Part shown: one piece after another, positions 55,278 to 64,000 of the stretch
Layout of the letters: every line of letters starts with the position of its first letter
Position numbering within the stretch: position 1 is the first letter of the stretch
Program-made: the position numbers and the translations under genes
The notes under the pieces: model-generated
Databases searched by the model: none
Seen by the model: only the letters and a program-made list of their open reading frames with translations
Told to the model about the DNA's origin: nothing
Assembly (NCBI GenBank): GCA_017643645.1
Contig: JAEPNB010000011.1
Span: 62,001 to 126,000 of the forward strand
DNA: 64,000 bases
Direction of reading: 5' to 3'
Origin: Balneola sp.
Lineage (GTDB): Bacteria; Bacteroidota; Rhodothermia; Balneolales; Balneolaceae

Positions 55278-56369
55278 TCAAATATTAATTACTTTTTTCA
55301 ATTGTTTTCTATGGGCAACTACTCTCCTGAAAACGTAAATCAATGTTGCAGGAATTACTCCGTACAGCATGATCATTTCCATTGTTTGCTCAAAAGACGA
55401 GCCCACTGCATCCAGAACCAGATAAGTTAAGTAAGAACCATAATAGAACAGTAATATCGCTCCATCCAACTTAGTAATATCAAAGCCTGCAATAAAAATT
55501 GGGATACACATAATACTTACCGCAACCATAAAAGGAAGATCAAGAGCTATTGCGGCAGGAGAAACAGTTAATATATTCGGAGCTATTACAACTGTTAAAC
55601 CTAGTGTAAGCAAAATATTATAGAGATTACTTCCCATCACATTTGCCACAGCCATATCTGTATTTCCTTTTCGGATGGTTGCAATGCTGGTTGCAACTTC
55701 CGGTAATGAAGTTCCTATCGATACAATGGTTAAACCGATCACTAACTCAGAAAGTCCTAATATTGTAGCAATTTCAACGGCACTTTTTACCATCCAATCT
55801 GATCCCTGAATGATCAATCCCATTCCCACAATCAAATACCCGATATTTTTCACATAGAAAACCCAGCCTGTTGAAAGCTTTCTTTGCTCTGCTTCGAAGT
55901 CAGTTTCTTCCGGCTGATTGTCTCTTTCCTTTTTTATCTGAAAAAATGTAAATACTGAATAGGCGACCAATCCTAATAACAACCAAACTCCGTCCAGCGT
56001 TGTAAGCTCACCGTCAAAAGCAATAACGTACAATAATACACTTGCTGCTATTACAATCGGAACGTCAATTTGGACCACTCTGAGTTTCACGGCTAAAGGC
56101 TTTATAATAGCACTAATCCCAAGAATCAGAAGTATATTTGCGATATTACTACCCACAATATTTCCCAGAACTAAGTCAGCATTCCCGGCAATGGCTGCCT
56201 GCAAACTGATCGCCAATTCGGGAGCTCCGGTTGCAAAAGCGACTACTGTCAATCCCATTATCAAGGGTGAGACTCTCCATTTCACTCCAAAGTGATCCAC
56301 ACCTCTTAAAAATAATTCTGCTCCGCCAATAAGTGCCGCCAATCCGGCTATAAAAGTAATTGCTGTCAT
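55278..56369 (-). CDS. CaCA-family Na+/Ca2+ exchanger
   Basis: About 363 aa from the ATG at 56369; the GTG at 56387 is the alternative. Ten or eleven membrane helices with the two inverted alpha repeats: ATGAPELAIS with GNIVGSNIANILLILG, and GTSLPEVATSIA with NVMGSNLYNILLTLG. The paired acidic residues coordinate Ca2+. It exchanges sodium or protons for calcium across the inner membrane. Confidence 0.94.
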   Translation of the reverse strand: MTAITFIAGLAALIGGAELFLRGVDHFGVKWRVSPLIMGLTVVAFATGAPELAISLQAAIAGNADLVLGNIVGSNIANILLILGISAIIKPLAVKLRVVQIDVPIVIAASVLLYVIAFDGELTTLDGVWLLLGLVAYSVFTFFQIKKERDNQPEETDFEAEQRKLSTGWVFYVKNIGYLIVGMGLIIQGSDWMVKSAVEIATILGLSELVIGLTIVSIGTSLPEVATSIATIRKGNTDMAVANVMGSNLYNILLTLGLTVVIAPNILTVSPAAIALDLPFMVAVSIMCIPIFIAGFDITKLDGAILLFYYGSYLTYLVLDAVGSSFEQTMEMIMLYGVIPATLIYVFRRVVAHRKQLKKVINI

Positions 56370-56410
56370 ATCTGAATTTGTGAACACTAAAGGTACAAGG
56401 TATTCAGCAT

Positions 56411-56443
56411 AAAAAAACCTTTCCCGATCAGAAAGGCTTTTTT
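56411..56443 (-). terminator. Terminator of the M61 peptidase gene
   Basis: An A-rich arm with CCTTTC pairs with GAAAGG and a T-rich arm (56411-56443) around CCGAT. It is 18 bp past the stop at 56462 and ends in a T-run on either strand. Confidence 0.75.
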
Positions 56444-56461
56444 ATATAGTTTGATTAAAAA

Positions 56462-58357
56462 TTATTTCTCCAACCACCAGTTTCTGAGTTGAATTTGCTC
56501 ATCCGAAGCATTTTCAACTTCCTGTAGCTTTTGCTGTGGATATAGTGGAGTTCCTACTACACCTTGAAGTTTAAAATCTTCTCCATTTCTGTTAATTGTC
56601 AAGGTAAGCTCAGTATCCGGTGTCCATTGGAAACTTTGCGGGATGATCTGTTGCATATTTTCCAATGAAGCTTCTAATCCATTAATGGATTTCAGAATAT
56701 CACCTGGACGAACCCCCATTTCTATCAATGAAGTATTCAAGTCCATATTTTCGAAATAAATTTCTCTGGTTTCCGGATTTACATTAATAAATGCAGCTTG
56801 CTGATTAATCAAAAACAGATTCGTTTGCACCTCTTCCACTCCCATTTCTAGACCAACCTTATCAAAGAATACTGAATAGTCGATAGGTGTAGTTCCTTCA
56901 ACATGAGTCCTCAGAAACTCACCAACTGATGGGTAAGTCATCTCAGTTATTTCCGCAATCAGGTTATCATCCTCGAATGGTTTGTTGATGCCATATTTTG
57001 CTGATAGTTCCTTCATCAACGAAAGCATACTTCTTTCACCATTACTTTCTTCTCTCATCAAAATATCGATACACATCCCGATTAAAGCACCTTTTTGATA
57101 CACATTGTAATAATTAGATGCATATGGCTCGTCAATTACATTCTCACTCATTACCGTGAAGCTCATAGAATCGTCCATGGTGTATGAACTTGAGATCTTG
57201 CTCTGAATCTTATTATAAAATTCTTCTTTAGGCTTCAGGTCTTCATACGCTTGAAAATGGCTTGCAAAATATTCCGTAACCCCTTCATACATCCACAAAT
57301 GCTTCGAGAAAGTCGGCTCATAGTAATCGAAATAGTGAACATCTTCTGAGTGTACACTTAATGGAGTTACAATATGGAAAAACTCATGCGAAACCACATC
57401 GATCATAGCTTGATTTAGCTGTGGCTCCTGCATTTGCTCAGGAAGAACAACAATGGTTGAAGTTTGATGTTCAAGCGCTCCGAAACCTTGTGGTGATGTC
57501 TCACTTCCTTCAGACAGATAAAGATAAATATCATATCGCGGAGTACTGTTTAGGTCACCCAAATATTCTTTCTGAGCCTGCATCATTTCAAAAACGGTCT
57601 CTTTGATCTTTGCGGCGGAATGTACTCCGTTTGGTGAATACACACTTAATACGATCTGAATATCCCCAACCTGAAATTCTTCAATATCCAGATCACCGTA
57701 AAACATCGGATTATCTGTAATATCAAAATATCGGGCAGCTGTATAATTATCTACTACTGTTGAATCTCCTTCTAAAACCATAGAGCTGCTTGTAGGAAGC
57801 GCCGATGATTTTTTCATCCCGGCAGGAGCGGTAACGGCTAATTTGTAGCTATTGTCTTTCAGTTCTTCAAAATACCCGATAAATCCATGCAGATTAAGTA
57901 CAAAGTTATCGTCAGCTATATTTGTACCTGATGGAGAAAACGGTGTGGGTTTCTCTGTAGTCTCAATATCAAATGTATCATTTACATAATACCCCAGCTT
58001 GTCTAATTTCTGAGCATTTGGAATGATCCATGTATTTTCATCGGGTCTGTTTACTTCAATTTTCATTCCTGAATAATCGTAAGCAATCAAGTCTTCTGTA
58101 AAACTTCCGAAATCACTGATATCGTATGTTCCCTGAACAACTCTTGGGATTCTGTATGTAACGGTGTCTTGAGAAAACATTCCCGGATCGATCTCAACCC
58201 AAACCCGGTCATTATCAATATTTACAAGATCAATTGAGGTGGAAATTGGAGTTTGTGAAGCCAACTCTTTCATTTCTTTTGAAAGATTATCCCCTGTTTT
58301 TGGCGAACACGCATAGGTTACACTAAGGAGTAAAACTCCATATATAAGTTTCTTCAT
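56462..58357 (-). CDS. M61-family metallopeptidase lipoprotein
   Basis: 631 aa. Lipobox SVTYAC (Cys17). A beta-sandwich N-domain is followed by the zinc peptidase domain with VVSHEFFHIVTPLS (HExxH) and MYEGVTEYFASHF, which supplies the third ligand Glu. A PDZ domain lies at the C-terminus (MGVRPGDILKSINGLEASLE). M61 enzymes (glycyl aminopeptidase family) cleave N-terminal residues of small or denatured proteins. The order and length are normal. Confidence 0.93.
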   Translation of the reverse strand: MKKLIYGVLLLSVTYACSPKTGDNLSKEMKELASQTPISTSIDLVNIDNDRVWVEIDPGMFSQDTVTYRIPRVVQGTYDISDFGSFTEDLIAYDYSGMKIEVNRPDENTWIIPNAQKLDKLGYYVNDTFDIETTEKPTPFSPSGTNIADDNFVLNLHGFIGYFEELKDNSYKLAVTAPAGMKKSSALPTSSSMVLEGDSTVVDNYTAARYFDITDNPMFYGDLDIEEFQVGDIQIVLSVYSPNGVHSAAKIKETVFEMMQAQKEYLGDLNSTPRYDIYLYLSEGSETSPQGFGALEHQTSTIVVLPEQMQEPQLNQAMIDVVSHEFFHIVTPLSVHSEDVHYFDYYEPTFSKHLWMYEGVTEYFASHFQAYEDLKPKEEFYNKIQSKISSSYTMDDSMSFTVMSENVIDEPYASNYYNVYQKGALIGMCIDILMREESNGERSMLSLMKELSAKYGINKPFEDDNLIAEITEMTYPSVGEFLRTHVEGTTPIDYSVFFDKVGLEMGVEEVQTNLFLINQQAAFINVNPETREIYFENMDLNTSLIEMGVRPGDILKSINGLEASLENMQQIIPQSFQWTPDTELTLTINRNGEDFKLQGVVGTPLYPQQKLQEVENASDEQIQLRNWWLEK

Positions 58358-58444
58358 TAAAATATGTTTTGATGAGTATTTTGGATGGCAACTTCAGTTA
58401 TCCGAAAAAATTGCCAAACCGTAATTTATTAATTGTAAGAAATT

Positions 58445-58474
58445 AAAAACCCCGGTCAGAGTTAACTGCCGGGG
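58445..58474 (-). terminator. Terminator of the GAPDH gene
   Basis: CCCCGG (58450-58455) pairs with CCGGGG (58469-58474) with an A-run at 58445-58449 that is the T-run of the minus-strand transcript. 16 bp past the stop codon. Confidence 0.85.
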
Positions 58475-58489
58475 CTCAAGATTTGCTTA

Positions 58490-59828
<1,339 letters not shown>

Positions 59829-60287
59829 ATGGACAGCAACGACATCTTCAGGCGATTACGATACATTCTAGGCTATAACGATCTTAAAATGGCTGAGGTA
59901 TTTGCTTTGGCTAATGATCCTATTGAACAGGCCAGAGTTACAACCTGGCTCAAGAAAGATGAAGATTCAGATTTTGTGAAGATGCCTGATGTTGCATTAG
60001 CAACTTTTCTGAATGGATTGATCATTCAAAAGCGTGGAAAGAAAGACGGTCCGCAGCCTGCTCCCGAACAAGTATTAAATAATAACATCGTATTCAGAAA
60101 ATTACGAATCGCTTACAATCTTCAAAGTGATGACATACTGGAAATGTTTGATCTGGTTGACAAGAGCATCAGTCCGCACGAACTAAGTGCCTTTTTCAGA
60201 AAACCCACCTCTAGTAAATACCGGGAATGCAACGATCAGTACTTGCGACATTTCCTTTCCGGCTTGCAGGAAAAATTTAGAGCTTAA
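59829..60287 (+). CDS. DUF1456-family protein
   Basis: 152 aa. Two tandem repeats of one helical unit: MDSNDIFRRLRYILGYNDLK ... FLNGLIIQKRGKKDG, and NNNIVFRKLRIAYNLQSDDI ... FLSGLQEKFR. This is the YehS/DUF1456 pattern, a small soluble family of unknown function. Complete and of normal size. Confidence 0.9.
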   Translation: MDSNDIFRRLRYILGYNDLKMAEVFALANDPIEQARVTTWLKKDEDSDFVKMPDVALATFLNGLIIQKRGKKDGPQPAPEQVLNNNIVFRKLRIAYNLQSDDILEMFDLVDKSISPHELSAFFRKPTSSKYRECNDQYLRHFLSGLQEKFRA

Positions 60288-60299
60288 CGTGTTGGTTCT

Positions 60300-60463
60300 G
60301 CCACAAAAGCACGAAGGCACTAAATTTTTCATGTGTTCTGTGTCATCTCGAACGCATGTGAGAGATCTGAAATTTTCCTATAAGTACATCTTTGGATTTC
60401 TCTCTCCGGTCAAAATGACAAGATTATCCAGTAAGGGCGTATCGCCATACGCCCTTACTGGAT
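60300..60463. repeat. Cluster of dispersed palindromic repeats
   Basis: Three units in a row: GCCACAAAAGCACGAAGGCA (60310 region), half of the GCCAC palindrome found complete at 61474; GTCATCTCGAACGCATGTGA ... GGTCAAAATGAC (about 60342-60420), a palindromic unit; and a perfect 17-bp hairpin ATCCAGTAAGGGCGTAT (60426-60442) / ATACGCCCTTACTGGAT (60447-60463). The last could also end transcription. Confidence 0.7.
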
Positions 60464-60503
60464 TAGCAGTGTTGAGATTTTCTATCCAAAAAAAAGCTAA
60501 AAA

Positions 60504-60662
60504 CTAGTCCGGAGTATCTTCTTTTTCATCTTTAGAAGCCTTTGCCATGCCGGCAGCTCCAAAAGCAACACCTAAAGCAAGCCAAAGCCCTAAGTTATCG
60601 GTGATAATTCCAATCACCGTTCCGATAATTATCCCATAAGCCAATGCATTTTTCTTATTAAT
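60504..60662 (-). CDS. Small glycine-rich membrane protein with non-standard start
   Basis: 52 aa if read from an ATT at 60662, or 46 aa from a TTG at 60644. It reads INKKNALAYGIIIGTVIGII, then TDNLGLWLALGVAFGAAGMA, then a charged tail KASKDEKEDTPD. Two short hydrophobic, glycine-zipper-like segments and an acidic tail look like a real small membrane protein, and the frame is closed upstream by TGA. No ATG is available. GAGG lies about 10 bases upstream of the ATT. Located 39 bp downstream of sdhB on the same strand. Confidence 0.55.
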   Translation of the reverse strand: MNKKNALAYGIIIGTVIGIITDNLGLWLALGVAFGAAGMAKASKDEKEDTPD

Positions 60663-60701
60663 AGTACTTTGACCTCAGTTTAAATTTTCGGAATAACTAA
60701 G

Positions 60702-61454
60702 TTAGTTTACTAACGCCTTTATGTAATCTCTTCTCATTTCAGCAATAGCAGAGATAGAAATTCCTTTCGGGCAAACAGCTTCACATTCTGCAAAATTGGA
60801 ACAGTCACCAAATCCTTCTTCTTTCATTTGATCTACCATTGCAACTGCACGGTTACTTCTTTCTACTTCTCCCTGAGGGAATTTATTTAAGTGAGCAAGT
60901 TTCGCTCCCGTAAATAACGAAGCCGAGGCGTTCGGACAAGCAGCCACACAAGCGCCGCAACCAATACAAGCAGCATATTCAAATGCTTCATCTGATTTCT
61001 CTTTTTCAACAGGCAATGCATTTGCCTCCTGTGCGGAACCGGTTTTTACCGATACATATCCGCCTACTTCAATGATTCGATCAAAAGCACTACGGTCTAC
61101 AACAAGATCTTTAATGATAGGAAAAGCAGCTGCTCTTGGTGGTTCGATGGTAATTTTGTCGCCATCTTTATAATTACGCATGTGTAACTGGCAACAAGCA
61201 ACTTCGGCTTTTGGTCCGTGCGCCTGTCCGTTGATTACTAAGTTACAAGAACCGCAAATTCCCTCGCGACAATCATAATCAAATTCAACAGGTTCTTTGC
61301 CTTTCAGCTGAAGTTCTTCGTTGAGAACATCCAACATTTCAAGGAAGGACATATGCTCGTTTACAGTATCTAAAGTATACTCTTCGAAATGACCGGGAAC
61401 ATCAGGTCCTGATTGTTTCCAGTATTTCAAATGAATGGTCATATCTTTGCTCAT
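60702..61454 (-). CDS. sdhB: Succinate dehydrogenase iron-sulfur subunit
   Basis: About 250 aa from the ATG at 61454, which has AAAGGAAA just upstream; a GTG at 61478 is the alternative. Cluster ligands: the [2Fe-2S] set CREGICGSC and a later Cys; the [4Fe-4S]/[3Fe-4S] set CIGCGACVAAC and CSNFAECEAVCP. It transfers electrons from SdhA FAD to the membrane subunit. Order on the minus strand is sdhC-sdhA-sdhB. Confidence 0.96.
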   Translation of the reverse strand: MSKDMTIHLKYWKQSGPDVPGHFEEYTLDTVNEHMSFLEMLDVLNEELQLKGKEPVEFDYDCREGICGSCNLVINGQAHGPKAEVACCQLHMRNYKDGDKITIEPPRAAAFPIIKDLVVDRSAFDRIIEVGGYVSVKTGSAQEANALPVEKEKSDEAFEYAACIGCGACVAACPNASASLFTGAKLAHLNKFPQGEVERSNRAVAMVDQMKEEGFGDCSNFAECEAVCPKGISISAIAEMRRDYIKALVN

Positions 61455-61473
61455 AATCTTTTCCTTTGGTTCA

Positions 61474-61527
61474 GCCACTAAAGCACAAAATCACGAAACA
61501 ATTTTAGTGTCTTGGTGTTTCTGTGGC
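61474..61527. repeat. GCCAC palindromic repeat between sdhA and sdhB
   Basis: Left arm GCCACTAAAGCACAAAATCA from 61474; the right arm, read on the other strand, starts GCCACAGAAACACCAAGACA from 61527. About 54 bp in all. It forms an imperfect hairpin in the 80-bp gap between the two genes and shares its first 13 bases almost exactly with 60310. Confidence 0.75.
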
Positions 61528-61534
61528 AAACCTT

Positions 61535-63457
61535 TTACTTGTATGATCTTTGTTTTAGTTCAACGAATTCAAATTCTAAATTTTCTTTATGCAGTTCTTC
61601 CTGAAGCTGTCCGTTCACACCCTTGAATTCCCAGGCTGCTACGTAAGAGAAGTCTTCGTCATTACGGATCGCCTCTCCTTCTTCAGATTGATATTCCTCA
61701 CGAAGGTGACAACCACAAGACTCTTCTCTTTCCAGAGCGTCTCTGGCCATTAACTCTGCCAGCTCAAAGAAATCAGCTACACGACCTGCAAATTCCAGAT
61801 ATTTGTTGAAGTTATTCTTTTCCCCCGGTACATACACATTCGTCCAGAATTCCTCACGAAGTTCCTGAATTTCTTTGATCGCTTTTTCAAGATCTTCTTT
61901 GTTTCTGGCAATACCGATGTTATCCCAAACGATCTTACCAAGCGTTCTGTGGAAATCAACAATGGTTCTCTTTCCGTTGATGTTCAGAAGTTTATCGATT
62001 TGATCCTGAGCACCTTTCTCAGCTTCAACAAAGGCATTGTGATCGGTTCCGTAACGTGTTCCCGGTTTAACATCAGCTAAGTAATTACCGATTGTTGCAG
62101 GAAGTACGAAATAACCATCACTCAAACCTTGCATCAATGCACTGGCTCCAAGTCTGTTCGCTCCGTGATCTGAAAAATTTGCTTCTCCGGTTGCAAATAA
62201 CCCCGGAATGTTGGTCATCAAGTTGTAATCAACCCAAAGACCACCCATTGTGTAATGCACTGCAGGATAAATTCTCATTGGTTGCTCGTATGGATTTTCT
62301 CCTGCGATATTTTCATACATATCAAACAGGTTACCATACTTTGCAGCTACAGTTTCTTTGCCATCACGCTTAATTACATCACGGAAGTCCAGATAAACCG
62401 ACAATCCTGTTGGTCCCACTCCTAATCCTTCATCACAAACGATCTTAGCATTTCTGGATGCCACATCGCGGGGAACTAAGTTTCCGAAGCTCGGATATTT
62501 TTCTTCCAGATAATAAAAGCGTTCTTCATCCGGTATATCATTTGGATGACGATCATCTCCTTTTTTACGAGGTACCCAAACGCGACCATCGTTTCTTAAA
62601 CTCTCACTCATCAAAGTAAGTTTAGACTGGTAGTCTCCGGAAACCGGAATACAAGTCGGGTGAACCTGTACATAACATGGATTTGCAAATAAAGCTCCTT
62701 TCTTATGAGCTCTCCAAGCTGCCGTTACATTTGAATTCTTTGCGTTCGTAGAAAGATAGAATACGTTTCCATATCCACCGGTTGCCAGTACAACAGCATC
62801 GGCTTCCCATCTTTTCAATTCACCGGAAACCAGATCTCTGGTAATAATACCGCGAGCCTGTCCGTCAATGATCACAACATCAAGCATTTCATGGCGTGGG
62901 TGATATTCAATTCCGCCTTCATTTACCTGTCGCATCATCGCTTGATAAGCACCTAACAGTAACTGCTGTCCGGTTTGACCACGAGCATAAAATGTTCTGG
63001 AAACCTGAGCTCCACCAAAAGAACGGTTAGCAAGCAATCCACCATATTCACGTGCAAAAGGCACACCCTGAGCTACTGCCTGATCAATAATTTCGTTTGC
63101 AACTTCAGCAAGTCTGTACACATTCGATTCTCTGGATCTGTAATCGCCCCCTTTAATGGTATCATAAAATAATCTCCAGATACTGTCTCCATCATTCGGA
63201 TAATTCTTAGCCGCATTAATTCCACCTTGAGCAGCAATACTGTGTGCACGTCTGGCAGAATCCTGAATACAGAAGCTTTTCACATTGTAACCAAGCTCAG
63301 CCATACTTGCTGCCGCAGCTCCTCCGGCTAATCCGGTTCCAACAACGATAACCTCATACTTTCGCTTGTTATTAGGAGCGACAAGCTTCATTTCTTTTTT
63401 ATGCTTGCGCCACTTTTCTTCTAATGGTCCTTCAGGTGCTTTTGAATCTAATTTCAT
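61535..63457 (-). CDS. sdhA: Succinate dehydrogenase flavoprotein subunit
   Basis: 640 aa. FAD-binding motif [20 protein letters not shown] at about 36-55; covalent-FAD histidine region [15 protein letters not shown]; substrate loop and the active-site segment HPTCIP; C-terminal [20 protein letters not shown]. The length and the [20 protein letters not shown] stretch match the Bacteroidetes/epsilon-type enzyme that pairs with a single five-helix cytochrome b subunit. It oxidises succinate to fumarate. Confidence 0.97.
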   Translation of the reverse strand: MKLDSKAPEGPLEEKWRKHKKEMKLVAPNNKRKYEVIVVGTGLAGGAAAASMAELGYNVKSFCIQDSARRAHSIAAQGGINAAKNYPNDGDSIWRLFYDTIKGGDYRSRESNVYRLAEVANEIIDQAVAQGVPFAREYGGLLANRSFGGAQVSRTFYARGQTGQQLLLGAYQAMMRQVNEGGIEYHPRHEMLDVVIIDGQARGIITRDLVSGELKRWEADAVVLATGGYGNVFYLSTNAKNSNVTAAWRAHKKGALFANPCYVQVHPTCIPVSGDYQSKLTLMSESLRNDGRVWVPRKKGDDRHPNDIPDEERFYYLEEKYPSFGNLVPRDVASRNAKIVCDEGLGVGPTGLSVYLDFRDVIKRDGKETVAAKYGNLFDMYENIAGENPYEQPMRIYPAVHYTMGGLWVDYNLMTNIPGLFATGEANFSDHGANRLGASALMQGLSDGYFVLPATIGNYLADVKPGTRYGTDHNAFVEAEKGAQDQIDKLLNINGKRTIVDFHRTLGKIVWDNIGIARNKEDLEKAIKEIQELREEFWTNVYVPGEKNNFNKYLEFAGRVADFFELAELMARDALEREESCGCHLREEYQSEEGEAIRNDEDFSYVAAWEFKGVNGQLQEELHKENLEFEFVELKQRSYK

Positions 63458-63470
63458 TCTTAAATTCCTT

Positions 63471-64000
63471 TTAATATGAGATTAATGAGCCTTCACCGCC
63501 GGTGAAATAGATATACAGCGGAATGAAGATGAACATGAGCATAATTACAATTGCGAAACCGTATGCGCCCATTTGTACTTTTTTTGAAGCTTCTTTGCTT
63601 TTCATAGAAAGCGAAGTAAAAGCGCTCCAGAACCCATGTGACAAATGGAGTATCAATAAACTCAATACAAATGTATAACCGAAGGCATATAGCGGGTCAG
63701 TAAATTTTTCGATTACCAATGCTCTCAGGTCACGAGCCATTTCGCCCGATGCAAGCTTTACCATTTCAGTATCACCGAATTTAAATGTCCAGATATGGAT
63801 CACAAGAAAAACCAAAATAATGATTCCTGTATAGACCATGCTTTTTGAAGCTAAAGACTGGTGACTTGGTCCGCCTTTAGTTTGATATTTCTTATATCCT
63901 TCCGGGCGAGCTTTTCTTCTGTTCCACCAGATTGAGACTCCCAAAATGGTATGATATAAAAAGAAAAAAGCCAATCCTGCTTCAATCACATAAAGCAAAG
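63471..64000 (-). CDS. sdhC: Succinate dehydrogenase cytochrome b subunit, 5' truncated
   Basis: At least 175 aa; the frame is open to the window edge, so the start lies outside and roughly 50 residues are missing. Visible are four membrane helices with heme-ligand histidines ([53 protein letters not shown]). This is the single large membrane subunit type (SdhC/FrdC) that carries two hemes b and the quinone site. 13 bp separate it from sdhA. Confidence 0.92.
   Translation of the reverse strand, partial: LLYVIEAGLAFFFLYHTILGVSIWWNRRKARPEGYKKYQTKGGPSHQSLASKSMVYTGIIILVFLVIHIWTFKFGDTEMVKLASGEMARDLRALVIEKFTDPLYAFGYTFVLSLLILHLSHGFWSAFTSLSMKSKEASKKVQMGAYGFAIVIMLMFIFIPLYIYFTGGEGSLISY

Noticed and set aside
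60187-60507. 106-codon plus-strand ORF over the DUF1456 end and the repeats
   Set aside because: Its codons run through palindromic repeats and an overlapping gene; the product has no recognisable pattern.

Overview
The window looks like chromosome of an AT-rich, aerobic member of the Bacteroidota/Balneolota/Rhodothermota group; a Balneola- or Gracilimonas-like organism is my best guess. The pointers are a type IX secretion C-terminal sorting domain, many lipoproteins, an Alternative Complex III plus caa3 oxidase respiratory operon, a three-gene succinate dehydrogenase of the Bacteroidetes type, few clear Shine-Dalgarno sites, and many short palindromic intergenic repeats. No tRNA, rRNA, CRISPR array or intact insertion sequence was seen.

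Layout. (1) 1-6.6 kb: secreted proteins. A truncated FN3/sorting-domain protein is followed by two paralogous GH18 chitinase-like lipoproteins; the second carries an Ig-like domain, an FN3 domain and two copies of a CBM-like module. Two matching palindromes (TTGTAGTA-N5-TACTACAA type) lie in front of the second. (2) 6.7-15.4 kb: a minus-strand stressosome module, RsbR-RsbS-RsbT-RsbX. It leads not to a sigma-B partner switch but to a hybrid PAS histidine kinase whose N-terminus looks like the RsbT-binding domain of RsbU, two LuxR-type response regulators, a DUF5343-like/TPR protein and a receiver-less sigma-54 activator. A degenerate RsbT-like ORF faces it. This is the most system-like region of the window. 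(3) 15.7-17.7 kb: divergent heme A synthase and heme O synthase, which supply the oxidase encoded 25 kb away. (4) 17.8-25.0 kb: an RDD / SpoIIM / DUF4129 / DUF4350 / MoxR / DUF58 membrane-stress cluster. (5) 25.0-27.1 kb: a coiled-coil membrane protein and a GH25 lysozyme lipoprotein, bracketed by two copies of the last 87 bp of the DUF58 gene, so probably an insertion. (6) 27.2-32.6 kb: a PEGA-like secreted protein and two tandem paralogous FN3/beta-propeller lipoproteins.

(7) 32.9-46.0 kb: one long respiratory operon, actABCDEF, then a small membrane protein with an IS3-OrfA-like N-terminus, a SCO copper chaperone, and coxII(cyt c)-I-III-IV, closed by a terminator. Quinol is oxidised by ACIII, electrons pass through c-type hemes in ActA and ActE to the cytochrome c domain of subunit II, and oxygen is reduced by an A2-type oxidase. 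(8) 46.0-49.4 kb: repeat-rich DNA with long nested palindromes, an NmrA-like reductase, a rhodanese and an orphan PIN-like protein. (9) 49.4-53.3 kb: DNA repair (ligase-associated exonuclease, ATP-dependent ligase, HhH-GPD protein). (10) 53.3-59.5 kb: a BNR-like lipoprotein, fasciclin, a Na+/Ca2+ exchanger, an M61 peptidase and GAPDH. (11) 59.8-64.0 kb: a DUF1456 protein, a tiny glycine-rich membrane ORF with a non-standard start, and sdhB-sdhA-sdhC, the last cut by the window end.

All function calls rest on motifs and family memory; no search was run.
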